Source: CAZFBR01 sp035353495 [NCBI: uncultured bacterium] (lineage in GTDB: Bacteria; DAOPZR01). From it: DNA of 19,122 nt. The stretch covers positions 1 through 19,122 of the forward strand of contig CAZFBR010000045.1 in NCBI GenBank assembly GCA_964517215.1. The letters are read 5' to 3'. Shown here piece by piece: positions 13,048 to 19,122 of this stretch. Under the pieces are notes generated by a model. The model saw only the letters and a program-made list of their open reading frames with translations, did not search any database and had not been told where the DNA came from. Numbering within the stretch: the first letter of the stretch is position 1; the number at the start of each line of letters is the position of its first letter. A program made the position numbers and the translations under genes.

Positions 13048-13665
13048 TCAGAGCGCTCCGCGCACATAACGCGCCGCCGGCTGCGGCAGCGCCGGCACCC
13101 CGGCATAATGCAGGCGGGCGATTGTCGCCGCACGCGGCTGCAGTTCGGCCGCCAGCGTCACCGGCGCGCCCGCGGCCTGCAGCAGCACCGCGCCGTTCCC
13201 CGCCGCCGTCCACGCATCCCCCTGGAGCAGCGCAACCAATTCCGCCGCCGGATAGCGTATGCCGTCGCCGTCGCGGCTGCCGTCGCGCCAGAGCGCGGCA
13301 AACAGTTCGCCGCGACGCGCATCGAGCACCGTCACCATGCGCGGGACCGGCTGCTGGTGATACAGCAGCGTCAGCGCGTCATATCCGAGCACCGGCAGCT
13401 GGCGCGCCCAGGCGAAGGCGCGGGCAAACGCCAGGGTCACCCGCATGCCGCTGAACGAGCCCGGCCCGCACTCGACCCCAACGGTTGCGATGCGCAGCTG
13501 CTGCGCATCCGCCGCGGCCAGCATGCGCGCCGCCAGGCCGTCGAGCTCTTCCGTCGCATGCTTCGTCACAATCTGTTCCGACCAGCAGACCGCTGTTGCC
13601 TCGGCCAGCGCAAATTCAACCGCTGCGCCGCTGCCGGTAACTGCCAGCATCACCTCGCGAGTCAT
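13048..13665 (-). CDS. tsaB: tRNA t6A biosynthesis protein TsaB
   Basis: 205 aa, ASKHA fold. TsaB forms the TsaB-TsaD heterodimer that, with TsaE, makes t6A37 in ANN-decoding tRNAs. Recognised by TKHATEELDGLAARML near the N-terminus, the signature VGVECGPGSFSGMRVTLAFA (about 75-94), and VLDARRGELFAALW (about 121-134). ATG 13665 overlaps the tsaE stop as ATGA and has AGGTGG upstream; MAGGTM at 13680 is a weaker in-frame alternative. A 111-base internal piece (13487-13599) is copied to 6200-6312, where it is fused to the thiE start. Confidence 0.93.
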   Translation of the reverse strand: MTREVMLAVTGSGAAVEFALAEATAVCWSEQIVTKHATEELDGLAARMLAAADAQQLRIATVGVECGPGSFSGMRVTLAFARAFAWARQLPVLGYDALTLLYHQQPVPRMVTVLDARRGELFAALWRDGSRDGDGIRYPAAELVALLQGDAWTAAGNGAVLLQAAGAPVTLAAELQPRAATIARLHYAGVPALPQPAARYVRGAL

Positions 13666-14081
13666 CGTTCCACCTGCCATTCGATCAGCCGCTCGTCCGG
13701 CACTGCGCCGTACGCCAATGCCACGCGCACCAGCGGCTTCGTCCAGCTTGCGGCGGCGCGCTCGGGCCATTCCACCGCCACGATCCCCTCCGCCCGCAGT
13801 TCATCCAGTCCCAGCTCCTCCACTTCGCCGCCGCCGGCCAGCCGGTACAGGTCGAGATGGATCAGCGGCACGCGGCCGTCGCGATGCTCGCGCACCAGCG
13901 CAAAGGTCGGGCTCTGGATGATCCCGTGAATTCCCAGCCCCTTCGCCAGACCCTTGACGAATTCCGTTTTCCCCGCGCCCAGTTCACCGGCGAGCAGCAC
14001 CAAGTCACCAGCCGCAAGCGTCGCGGCCAGGTCGCCCGCCAGTGCTTCCGTCTCCTCCGGCGAGCGCGTAATGGTCTTCAT
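13662..14081 (-). CDS. tsaE: tRNA t6A biosynthesis ATPase TsaE
   Basis: 139 aa P-loop ATPase that turns over the TsaBD complex. Walker A GELGAGKT (32-39), the switch segment QSPTFALVREH, HLDLYRL, LGLDELRAEG and VEWPER are all the standard TsaE motifs. ATG 14081 overlaps the thiL stop (ATGA) and its own stop overlaps the tsaB start (ATGA), giving a tightly coupled thiL-tsaE-tsaB unit. The longer ORF start at 14120 would overlap thiL and is not used. Confidence 0.95.
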   Translation of the reverse strand: MKTITRSPEETEALAGDLAATLAAGDLVLLAGELGAGKTEFVKGLAKGLGIHGIIQSPTFALVREHRDGRVPLIHLDLYRLAGGGEVEELGLDELRAEGIVAVEWPERAAASWTKPLVRVALAYGAVPDERLIEWQVER

Positions 14082-15067
14082 GCGCTGAAATGCGCGAAGT
14101 GTCGTCCCGCCTCGCGCCATGGTTCATTGTCGAGACGCAGGTCCAATCCGCCCCGACCGCCGCCCGCGACCCCCACGACCCGCGGCCGCGCATAGCGTCG
14201 CGGGTACGCACGCCTGAACTTCGGCCAATGCTTCGCCGGCACCGTCACCAGCAGCGCATAATCCTCGCCGCCGTGGAACTGGTACTGGAGCCGCTGCCGC
14301 TCGGGCAGCTTCGCCAGCGGTCCGCGCCCGTCCTGCAGCGCGCCGAGTTCCACCAGTGCCCGCTTGCCGTGCGCGGTGATAAGATTGTCCAGTTCTTCGC
14401 CGAGCGAATCAGAGAGGTCGGTCATGGCGCTCACCAGCCCCGAGCGTGCGCACCACTGCCCCTCGCGCAGCAGCGGGCGCGGCGCGCAATGGCGCCGGCG
14501 CAGCGCGGCCGGCAGCCTGGTTCCCCGGCGCAGGCAGTCGAGCGCATATGCCGACAGCCCGCATTCACCCAGCAGCACAATCATGTCGCCGTCACCCGCG
14601 CCGTCACGGCGCACCACCCGCCGGGCATCGATGGTGCCGGTGATTGCAGCATCAAGGAATACCCCGGTGCGTGAACCGGTCACATCCCCGCCCACCAGTT
14701 CCACGCCGTAGGCGCGGCAGCATTTCCTGATGCCGCCGAACAGCGCCTTGACCGTCGTCACCGGCGTCGCCGCCGGCAGCGCCACGCTGACCGTCAGCCA
14801 GCGCGGGACGCCGCCCATGGCGGCGATATCGGAGATATTGACCGCGGCAAGTTTCCAGCCGACCTCCGCCGGGGTCGACCAGTCGAAGCGGAAATGCACG
14901 CCTTCGACCATCGCATCGCTGGCGGCCAGCAGGCGCGCATGCCGGTCTCGCGGCATCCTGACCATCGCGCAATCGTCACCGATCCCCAGCGCCGTGTCGC
15001 GGCCATGCTCCGCCGTGTGTCGCAGCCAGTTTAACAGGCCGCGCTCGCCCCATTCCCGCATCGTCAT
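14078..15067 (-). CDS. thiL: Thiamine-monophosphate kinase ThiL
   Basis: 329 aa. Phosphorylates thiamine phosphate to thiamine pyrophosphate with ATP. Family motifs: GIGDDCAMV, SDAMVEGVHFRFDW, GWKLAAVNISDIAAMGG, VGGDVTGS and FHGGEDYALL. The start ATG 15067 is chosen because the N-terminus MTMREWGERGL fits ThiL, and because the stop of the preceding micro-ORF overlaps it as ATGA. No Shine-Dalgarno sequence is visible, so initiation probably depends on coupling. Two diverged copies of this 5' end lie directly upstream. ThiL completes the thiamine route whose other genes are at 1055-2747, but no riboswitch is seen here. Confidence 0.94.
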   Translation of the reverse strand: MTMREWGERGLLNWLRHTAEHGRDTALGIGDDCAMVRMPRDRHARLLAASDAMVEGVHFRFDWSTPAEVGWKLAAVNISDIAAMGGVPRWLTVSVALPAATPVTTVKALFGGIRKCCRAYGVELVGGDVTGSRTGVFLDAAITGTIDARRVVRRDGAGDGDMIVLLGECGLSAYALDCLRRGTRLPAALRRRHCAPRPLLREGQWCARSGLVSAMTDLSDSLGEELDNLITAHGKRALVELGALQDGRGPLAKLPERQRLQYQFHGGEDYALLVTVPAKHWPKFRRAYPRRYARPRVVGVAGGGRGGLDLRLDNEPWREAGRHFAHFSA

Positions 15068-15135
15068 CGGCATAGCACAGTCCGCGGGCGCTGCCAGCGC
15101 GTAAGGGAACGCCCGCCCCACACCCGCATCGTCAT
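15064..15135 (-). CDS. Micro-ORF 2: 23-aa thiL-start-like peptide
   Basis: ATG 15135 overlaps the stop of micro-ORF 1 (ATGA), and its own TGA overlaps ATG 15067 of thiL (ATGA). It encodes MTMRVWGGRSLTRWQRPRTV and three more residues. No RBS of its own. It arose from duplication of the thiL 5' end; whether the peptide matters, or only the ribosome relay, is unknown. Confidence 0.5.
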   Translation of the reverse strand: MTMRVWGGRSLTRWQRPRTVLCR

Positions 15136-15206
15136 TGCCATGGCATAACCCGCGAGCGCTGCCATAACGCCAGGCCGCGCTCGCCCCGCTCCCGCATCGT
15201 CAGCAT
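15132..15206 (-). CDS. Micro-ORF 1: 24-aa thiL-start-like peptide
   Basis: ATG 15206 begins two bases after the stop of the DUF362 gene (TGATCATG) and has GGAGCG about 9 bases upstream, the best initiation site in this stretch. It encodes MLTMRERGERGLALWQRSRV and four more residues, closely like the start of ThiL. Its TGA overlaps micro-ORF 2. This was probably the original thiL start before duplication. Confidence 0.5.
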   Translation of the reverse strand: MLTMRERGERGLALWQRSRVMPWQ

Positions 15207-15208
15207 GA

Positions 15209-16327
15209 TCAGCGTTCGCTCCGATAATCGCGGAAAAAGACATGCCCGAAGAGCGAACGCGTAAAGTCGATCGCCTGATGCGGGCAGAGCTCCTGGCAGC
15301 AGAAACAGGCGAAGCACTTCTTCCGGTCGATCGCCACCGTATCACCGGCAAGCTCCAGGGCATGCGCCGGGCAGGCCGTAACACAGACGCCGCAGGCGCG
15401 GCAGCGCGCGGTAAACTGCGGCTGGATGGTAATGAGCTGCGAGGCCAGTTTGAGCAGCCATGCCGGCAGCACCTGCGTGCGCTGGGTGCGCGGCAGGGCA
15501 AAACGCAGCGGAAGCTCGGGCAACGCGTCACCCGTCACGGTGACTGCCAGTTCCGGATCGGGGATGAACGCAAGCTGATGCGGGTCAACCCCCGCCATGC
15601 GCGCCATGACCAGGTCGACCGCCTCGGGCATCGTCCCCGCCAGCAGGTAGCCGATCGGCGCCGGCGTGCCGTGGTTCGGGCCGTCCCCCTCCATCCCGAG
15701 CACCGCGTCCATGATCGTCAGCGTCGGCCTGATATGCTCGCGCAGCGCCGCAACCGCCAGCATCATGTCACGCGCCTTGGGCGCGCGGCGGTGGACCTCC
15801 GCCTTGAACGCGCCGGGAACCAGCCCGAACAGGTTCTTCACCGCGCCGGTGAGGATGGTCAGCGAATGCGTCTTGAATTTCGGCAGGTTGACGATATGGT
15901 CGTATTGCCGGATGACATCGGAGATCAGCAGGTCGCGCACCTGCGCGTTGCGCACCGGATAGAGCGTGCTTCCCTGCGTCTCAATGGGCACCAGCGTCGC
16001 CCCGGTCGCCTGCGCCGCCGCCGCCATCCCCGTCGTCGCCCAGAGCTGCTCCAGGGTGAAGATCCCGACCCCGGGCGAATCGCCGATCGCCACGCGCAGC
16101 CCCTTGCCCGCCAGCTTGCGCGCCACCGCCTCGACCAGTGCGGGGTGGGTGGTGATCACCCGCTCCGGCGCCGCGGCCATCAGCAGGTTGGGCTTGAGCA
16201 GCACCGACTGGCCGGGCCGGAACGGATCGCCGTCGGGAAAGACCTTCAGCCACAACGCATCGAGCGCCGCCACCACCGCCGCCGGCGCATACTCCGCGCA
16301 GCGCGCGGCCGCAACCGTTTCAGCCAT
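15209..16327 (-). CDS. DUF362 protein with two 4Fe-4S clusters
   Basis: 372 aa. The N-terminal two thirds is a DUF362 domain (SVLLKPNLLMAAAPERVITT, GDSPGVGIF, NLPKFKTHSLTILTGAVKN, MDAVLGMEGDGPNHG). The C-terminal part is a bacterial ferredoxin with CRACGVCVTACP and CFACFCCQELCP, each binding one [4Fe-4S] cluster. Such fusions are common in anaerobes; they are thought to be redox proteins but the reaction is not established. ATG 16327 is chosen: it overlaps the rsmD end by 8 bases and excludes the non-family tail of the longer ORF. thiL micro-ORFs start directly after its stop. Confidence 0.9.
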   Translation of the reverse strand: MAETVAAARCAEYAPAAVVAALDALWLKVFPDGDPFRPGQSVLLKPNLLMAAAPERVITTHPALVEAVARKLAGKGLRVAIGDSPGVGIFTLEQLWATTGMAAAAQATGATLVPIETQGSTLYPVRNAQVRDLLISDVIRQYDHIVNLPKFKTHSLTILTGAVKNLFGLVPGAFKAEVHRRAPKARDMMLAVAALREHIRPTLTIMDAVLGMEGDGPNHGTPAPIGYLLAGTMPEAVDLVMARMAGVDPHQLAFIPDPELAVTVTGDALPELPLRFALPRTQRTQVLPAWLLKLASQLITIQPQFTARCRACGVCVTACPAHALELAGDTVAIDRKKCFACFCCQELCPHQAIDFTRSLFGHVFFRDYRSER

Positions 16328-16916
16328 TACCGTCGTCCGCCACTGCACTTTCCGCGTCGGGATAATCGACCAGCGCCCGGTTCTTGCGCATGAACCAGAC
16401 GCGCGCGTCGCCGTAATGCCGCTCGTCTTCGACCCGCCACAGCGGACCGGCAACGAAGTTTTCGCGCGAGCTCACTTCCGCGATGAACAACCCGTCGTCA
16501 GCGACAGCGCGCGGATCGGCCGCGACACGCAATAACTGCGGCCAGTTGTCATAGAAAAAGGGGGGATCGGCAAAAAGGATCTGCACGGGCGCGGGGAGAC
16601 GCTTCAGCATCTTCTCCGCCGGCCCGACCAGCACCCGTCCGCGGTCGCTGATACCCCAGTCGCTGATGACCTGCTTGAGGTCGCTCATCGCGCGCCGGTC
16701 GCTGTCGATCCAGTAGGCGCGCCGGGCGCCGCGCGACAGCGCTTCCAGCCCGAACCCGCCCATGCCGCAGAACACATCGCCCACCGCCACGTTCTGCACG
16801 GTCGTATCGAGAATATTGAAAATAGCCTCGCGGATGCGGTCGCAGGTCGGCCGGAAATTGGTGGTCGTCGTCACCTTCCACTGCCGGCCGCGCAGTTCGC
16901 CGCTGATAATACGCAT
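16320..16916 (-). CDS. rsmD: 16S rRNA (guanine-966-N2) methyltransferase RsmD
   Basis: 198 aa, Rossmann-fold SAM methyltransferase. N-terminal MRIISGELRGRQ, then FRPTCDRIREAIFNIL (family RPT-x-D-x-x-R-E-x-x-F-N), SAM-binding VGDVFCGMGGFGLEALSRGA and the catalytic DPPF, all in the usual RsmD order and spacing. The glycine loop reads FCGMGGFG instead of the common FAGSGALG, a mild variation. ATG 16916 has GAGGGA about 6 bases upstream. First gene of the core operon, with its own promoter after the tRNA terminator. Confidence 0.93.
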   Translation of the reverse strand: MRIISGELRGRQWKVTTTTNFRPTCDRIREAIFNILDTTVQNVAVGDVFCGMGGFGLEALSRGARRAYWIDSDRRAMSDLKQVISDWGISDRGRVLVGPAEKMLKRLPAPVQILFADPPFFYDNWPQLLRVAADPRAVADDGLFIAEVSSRENFVAGPLWRVEDERHYGDARVWFMRKNRALVDYPDAESAVADDGNG

Positions 16917-16937
16917 TTCGTTCCCTCGTCCTGCGCC

Positions 16938-16966
16938 ATTCTACCACAGTGCGGGCGTGACGCCAA
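16938..16966 (-). promoter_or_regulatory. Promoter of the rsmD-DUF362-thiL-tsaEB-rimI operon
   Basis: TTGGCG (16966-16961), 17-base spacer, TGG-TAGAAT with the -10 at 16943-16938. It lies just past the tRNA terminator; its -35 overlaps the end of the T run. Confidence 0.65.
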
Positions 16967-16990
16967 TAAAAAAGGGGGCCGAAGCCCCCT
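16965..16990 (-). terminator. Intrinsic terminator of tRNA-His
   Basis: Minus strand AGGGGGC-UUCG-GCCCCCU, a 7-bp stem with a stable UUCG tetraloop, followed by six T residues. It starts 14 bases after the tRNA CCA end. Confidence 0.95.
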
Positions 16991-17003
16991 GATCCTGAAA
17001 TAT

Positions 17004-17082
17004 TGGGGCGAGCAACGGGATTTGAACCCGCGACTCCCTGCTCCACAGGCAGGTGCTCTAACCAGGCTGAGCCATGCTCGCC
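17004..17082 (-). tRNA. tRNA-His (GTG anticodon)
   Basis: Full cloverleaf: 8-bp acceptor GGCGAGCA/TGCTCGCC, which includes the extra 5' G typical of tRNA-His, D arm GCTC/GAGC, anticodon arm CCTGC-CTGTGGA-GCAGG with anticodon GTG, T arm GCGGG-TTCAAAT-CCCGT, and an encoded CCA at 17006-17004. Confidence 0.97.
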
Positions 17083-17094
17083 ACAACGCCATGC

Positions 17095-17123
17095 TTTATA
17101 GGTTATTAGCGTCGGGATGTCAA
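17095..17123 (-). promoter_or_regulatory. Promoter of tRNA-His
   Basis: TTGACA (17123-17118), 17-base spacer, TATAAA (17100-17095): eleven of twelve consensus bases. The start falls near 17088, a few bases before the mature tRNA end. Confidence 0.9.
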
Positions 17124-17139
17124 GTTGCCGGCCGCAGCG

Positions 17140-17634
17140 TCACTTCTTGTCCGCTGCCCGCAGGACTTTCGCGGTCGCCGGGGCAATCGTACCGTCCGCG
17201 CAATACCGCCGTTGCAGTTCTACCCGCACTTCCGGCAATACTTTCGACTTGCCGGACACAACACCACCATCATAACACGATGAATTGAATGACCTGAAGC
17301 TGCTGTCGAAGTACTCTTTCTGGTGGACCAATGGCACCCAGATGGGACGTGCCTGCTTGGTATCTGGTTCGCACTTTTGCGTAGAGCGAGTGTCGGTCGG
17401 ATGGGCATCAGGCAAATCACCACTCATGACGCCGTTTCGCGGTGTTGCCGGCGGTTCGCCGCACGACAGCAGCCCCGTCGCGGTGAGCAGGGTAATCCCC
17501 GCGGCCACCAGCCGGCGCCGCCAGCGCGGGCCCACCCGGGCTGCTCGCTGCAGGTCAGTCCCCTTCAGAGCGAGCACGACAACCAGTACGACCCCGCCCG
17601 CCGTCAGCAGCAGTTCGCCCGTGCGGCCGGTCAT
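17140..17634 (-). CDS. Hypothetical membrane protein / possible lipoprotein
   Basis: 164 aa. Two hydrophobic segments (about residues 8-24 and 38-56) are separated by a very basic stretch (RAARVGPRWRRR). The second ends LLSC, a lipobox-like motif, so the mature part could be lipidated, though an upstream membrane segment is unusual for a lipoprotein. The soluble C-terminal part contains PIWVPLVHQKEYFDSSFRSF, two further Cys residues and a polar KK end. I do not recognise the family. ATG 17634 overlaps the stop of the 50-aa ORF upstream as ATGA, so the two are coupled and behind the same strong promoter. The tRNA-His promoter follows its 3' end. Confidence 0.65.
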   Translation of the reverse strand: MTGRTGELLLTAGGVVLVVVLALKGTDLQRAARVGPRWRRRLVAAGITLLTATGLLSCGEPPATPRNGVMSGDLPDAHPTDTRSTQKCEPDTKQARPIWVPLVHQKEYFDSSFRSFNSSCYDGGVVSGKSKVLPEVRVELQRRYCADGTIAPATAKVLRAADKK

Positions 17635-17783
17635 GCGGCCGCATCCCCGTTCATCAGCAGGGATGCCATCTTGATACCATGCACCAAGCCACCTGGCTGC
17701 TGGACGTTGTGCGTGAAGTTGGCCTTCGCCATTGGCTGATACCCCGCCGACACAATGTCGTGTGTCTCCTGCGCCTCGGACAT
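17631..17783 (-). CDS. Small 50-aa protein of unknown function
   Basis: ATG 17783 has GGAGG about 8 bases upstream and follows a perfect consensus promoter, so strong expression is likely. The protein begins MSEAQETHDIVSAGYQPMA and ends KMASLLMNGDAAA; it is soluble, without signal peptide or Cys. Its TGA overlaps the ATG of the next gene (ATGA). A short, strongly expressed ORF before a membrane protein could be a peptide substrate, a chaperone-like partner or a leader. I cannot assign a family. Confidence 0.6.
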   Translation of the reverse strand: MSEAQETHDIVSAGYQPMAKANFTHNVQQPGGLVHGIKMASLLMNGDAAA

Positions 17784-17823
17784 TGCCGATGCCTCCGGAT
17801 GACATTGATTACGCTGCGGAATT

Positions 17824-17852
17824 ATTATAATGTTTTTCGAGGTTACTGTCAA
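17824..17852 (-). promoter_or_regulatory. Perfect consensus sigma-70-type promoter
   Basis: TTGACA (17852-17847), 17-base spacer, TATAAT (17829-17824). All twelve bases match. The stop codon of tlyA (17851-17849) lies inside the -35. It drives the 50-aa ORF and the membrane protein. Confidence 0.93.
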
Positions 17853-18589
17853 TGCTTGCTTAGGCGGATGAAATACTCCTGGTTGCCCTTTGTGCCGGTC
17901 ACGGGCGAGGCATGCACCCCGGCGACGGTCAGGCCGCCCGCCTGCGCGGCTTCGGCCACGGCGGCGATCGCCTGCTGCCGCACGGCCTCGTCGCGCACAA
18001 TGCCGCCCGACCCGACCGTCCCCTTCTCCGCCTCGAACTGGGGCTTGACCAGCAGCAGCAGTTCACCACCCGCACACGTCTGGCCGGCGAGCGCCGGCAG
18101 CACGGTACGCAGCGAGATAAACGACAAATCAGCGACAACGAGATCGAACAGCTCGCCGAGATCGCCCGGCGCCAGACCGCGCACATTGCACTCCTCGACC
18201 ACCGTCACCCGCGGATCGATGCGCAGCGTGTGCGCCAGCAGTCCGCGCCCCACATCAACCGCCACGACCTGCGCCGCGCCATGCTGCAGCAGGCAGTCGG
18301 TGAAGCCGCCGGTTGAGGCGCCGGCATCAAGCACCCGCCAGCCGTGCACCTCCATGCCGGCAGCCGCCAGCGCACCCGCCAGCTTGCGCCCGCCGCGACT
18401 GACATACGGCTCCGGCTCGTGCCGCCGGCGGATAACGGCATCTGCCGCCACCGGCGTCCCGGGTTTGTCGCACGCGCGATCATCGACGATGATATTGTTC
18501 GCCATGATTTCCGCGCGCGCAGCAGCAAGATCCGCCACCAGCCCGCGGGCGACCAGCAGTTCGTCAAGGCGTTGTTTGTGCCCGGCCAT
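17849..18589 (-). CDS. tlyA: TlyA-family rRNA 2'-O-methyltransferase
   Basis: 246 aa. N-terminal S4 RNA-binding domain (RLDELLVARGLVADLAAARA, about 7-26) followed by a FtsJ-like SAM methyltransferase domain: YVSRGGRKL, VLDAGASTGGFTDCLLQHGA (SAM loop, about 86-105), VVADLSFISL and LVKPQFEAEKG with the catalytic Lys, then the typical C-terminal SPVTGTKGNQEYFI. In the family it methylates 16S and/or 23S rRNA; it is also annotated as hemolysin A. ATG 18589 fits the family N-terminus, with GGGGG about 7 bases upstream; in-frame ATG 18667 is an alternative. It follows dxs, a conserved pairing in many bacteria. Confidence 0.92.
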   Translation of the reverse strand: MAGHKQRLDELLVARGLVADLAAARAEIMANNIIVDDRACDKPGTPVAADAVIRRRHEPEPYVSRGGRKLAGALAAAGMEVHGWRVLDAGASTGGFTDCLLQHGAAQVVAVDVGRGLLAHTLRIDPRVTVVEECNVRGLAPGDLGELFDLVVADLSFISLRTVLPALAGQTCAGGELLLLVKPQFEAEKGTVGSGGIVRDEAVRQQAIAAVAEAAQAGGLTVAGVHASPVTGTKGNQEYFIRLSKH

Positions 18590-18687
18590 TCCTGCCCCCA
18601 CCTGTGCTGCGTGCGCTCCCGCCGGCGCACCGGCGGTTTGCCCGGCGCTGCGGCCGGGCCAGCTCATGACGCCGCGGCGCACTGCCG

Positions 18688-19122
18688 CTACTTGTGGATG
18701 GCGCCGAGCACGGTCTGCACGATGCCGGTGGCGTCGAGCTTGTATCGCGCAAAAAGCTGGGCCGGCGACCCGTGTTCGATGAACTTGTCGGGGAATCCGA
18801 GATTAATCACCCGGCGGTCGCCAAGGCGGTTGGCCAGCAGCAGCTCATTGACCGCGCTGCCGAACCCGCCGGCCACCACATGGTTTTCGACCGTCACCAC
18901 CAGCGCATGCCGTTTGAGCTCGGCCAGCAGCGTTGTTTCGTCGAGCGGCTTGAGGAACCGGGCGTTGACCACCGTCGGATTGAGCCCTTCCTTTACCAGC
19001 CGCTCCGCCGCCTCTTCCGCCGCTTCCACCCGGTCGCCAATGGCCAGCAGCAGCACCCGCTCGCCGCTGCGCCGCACTTCCGCCTGCGGCACCGGCAGCA
19101 GCGGGCGCGGGCTCATGTCCAC
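18688..19122 (-). CDS. dxs: 1-deoxy-D-xylulose-5-phosphate synthase, C-terminal part
   Basis: Only the last 144 codons are in the window; the 5' part lies beyond the right edge. They cover the transketolase C-terminal domain of DXS: LLLAIGDRVEAAEEAAERL, GLNPTVVNARFLKPLD, ALVVTVENHVVAGGFGSAV and VINLGFPDKFIEHGSPAQLF, ending at TAG 18690-18688. DXS condenses pyruvate and glyceraldehyde-3-phosphate with TPP to begin the MEP isoprenoid pathway. The enzyme depends on TPP, so it consumes the product of the thi genes here. No frameshift or damage is seen in the part present. Confidence 0.92.
   Translation of the reverse strand: MDMSPRPLLPVPQAEVRRSGERVLLLAIGDRVEAAEEAAERLVKEGLNPTVVNARFLKPLDETTLLAELKRHALVVTVENHVVAGGFGSAVNELLLANRLGDRRVINLGFPDKFIEHGSPAQLFARYKLDATGIVQTVLGAIHK

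Larger units (their letters stand above)
15034..15206 (-). repeat. 68-bp tandem repeat derived from the thiL 5' end
   Basis: The block GACGATGCGGG recurs with its ATG at 15197, 15129 and 15061: two intervals of exactly 68 bases. The first and third copies share 25 of 27 bases from ATGCGGG on; the middle copy is more diverged. Encoded peptides share MR-x-x-G-x-R-x-L-x-x-W-x-R. The third copy is the true thiL start. Confidence 0.88.

Noticed and set aside
12573-13454. Continuation of the recombinase-like frame beyond 12572
   Set aside because: It lies antisense to rimI and tsaB and has the Arg/Pro/His-rich shadow composition; no recombinase catalytic motifs.
15034-15206. CRISPR-like or slipped-strand simple repeat at the thiL start
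   Set aside because: Only three diverged units, no spacers or palindromic repeats; the units match the thiL coding start.
15242-16393. 383-codon plus-strand open frame
   Set aside because: Shadow of the DUF362 gene, whose ferredoxin Cys motifs and DUF362 blocks are unmistakable.

Overview
The window looks like a chromosomal piece of a Gram-negative bacterium with GC-rich core genes. It encodes an outer-membrane beta-barrel protein, a lipoprotein and a signal-peptide serine hydrolase. Almost every gene lies on the minus strand. A sulfide-type Thi4, a DUF362 ferredoxin protein and dxs-tlyA suggest an anaerobe, perhaps of the PVC group (Kiritimatiellota/Lentisphaerota-like), but the lineage is a guess from gene content only.

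Layout. Positions 1-735 hold a class A beta-lactamase-like gene with two in-frame amber codons. Positions 1055-2892 hold a thiamine operon: promoter, TPP riboswitch, thiE, thi4. From about 3 kb to 12.5 kb lies an accessory region with more AT-rich genes: a beta-barrel protein, a lipoprotein, an ankyrin protein, membrane proteins of unknown function, a winged-helix/ATPase/DUF4325 regulator, small Cys-rich proteins, a PemK/MazF toxin-antitoxin pair, and remnants of ISL3 and IS4 transposases and a tyrosine recombinase. From 12.6 kb to 16.9 kb lies a tight core operon read rsmD, DUF362 ferredoxin, thiL, tsaE, tsaB, rimI. It is followed by tRNA-His with its own promoter and terminator, a two-gene unit of unknown function behind a perfect consensus promoter, tlyA, and the 3' end of dxs.

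The most unusual content is a set of partial copies of genes from this same window. (1) The whole thiE control cassette (-35, -10, TPP riboswitch, thiE start) recurs at 6305-6467, with the riboswitch identical at 101 of 102 bases. It is joined in frame to an internal piece of tsaB, giving a 52-codon chimeric ORF whose stop overlaps the start of the ankyrin gene (ATGA). An exported ankyrin protein therefore seems to have come under thiamine control. (2) The 5' end of thiL is repeated in tandem with an exact 68-bp period. Because 68 is not a multiple of three, the copies form two micro-ORFs, each linked to the next reading frame by ATGA. (3) At 8344-8570 a diverged thiE piece and an ankyrin-gene piece lie next to each other as apparent debris.

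How the genes work together: ThiE and Thi4 (sulfide-type, no ThiG seen) make thiamine phosphate, and ThiL phosphorylates it to the TPP that the riboswitches sense. TsaB and TsaE serve tRNA t6A synthesis, and RimI acetylates ribosomal protein. No rRNA gene or CRISPR array was seen.
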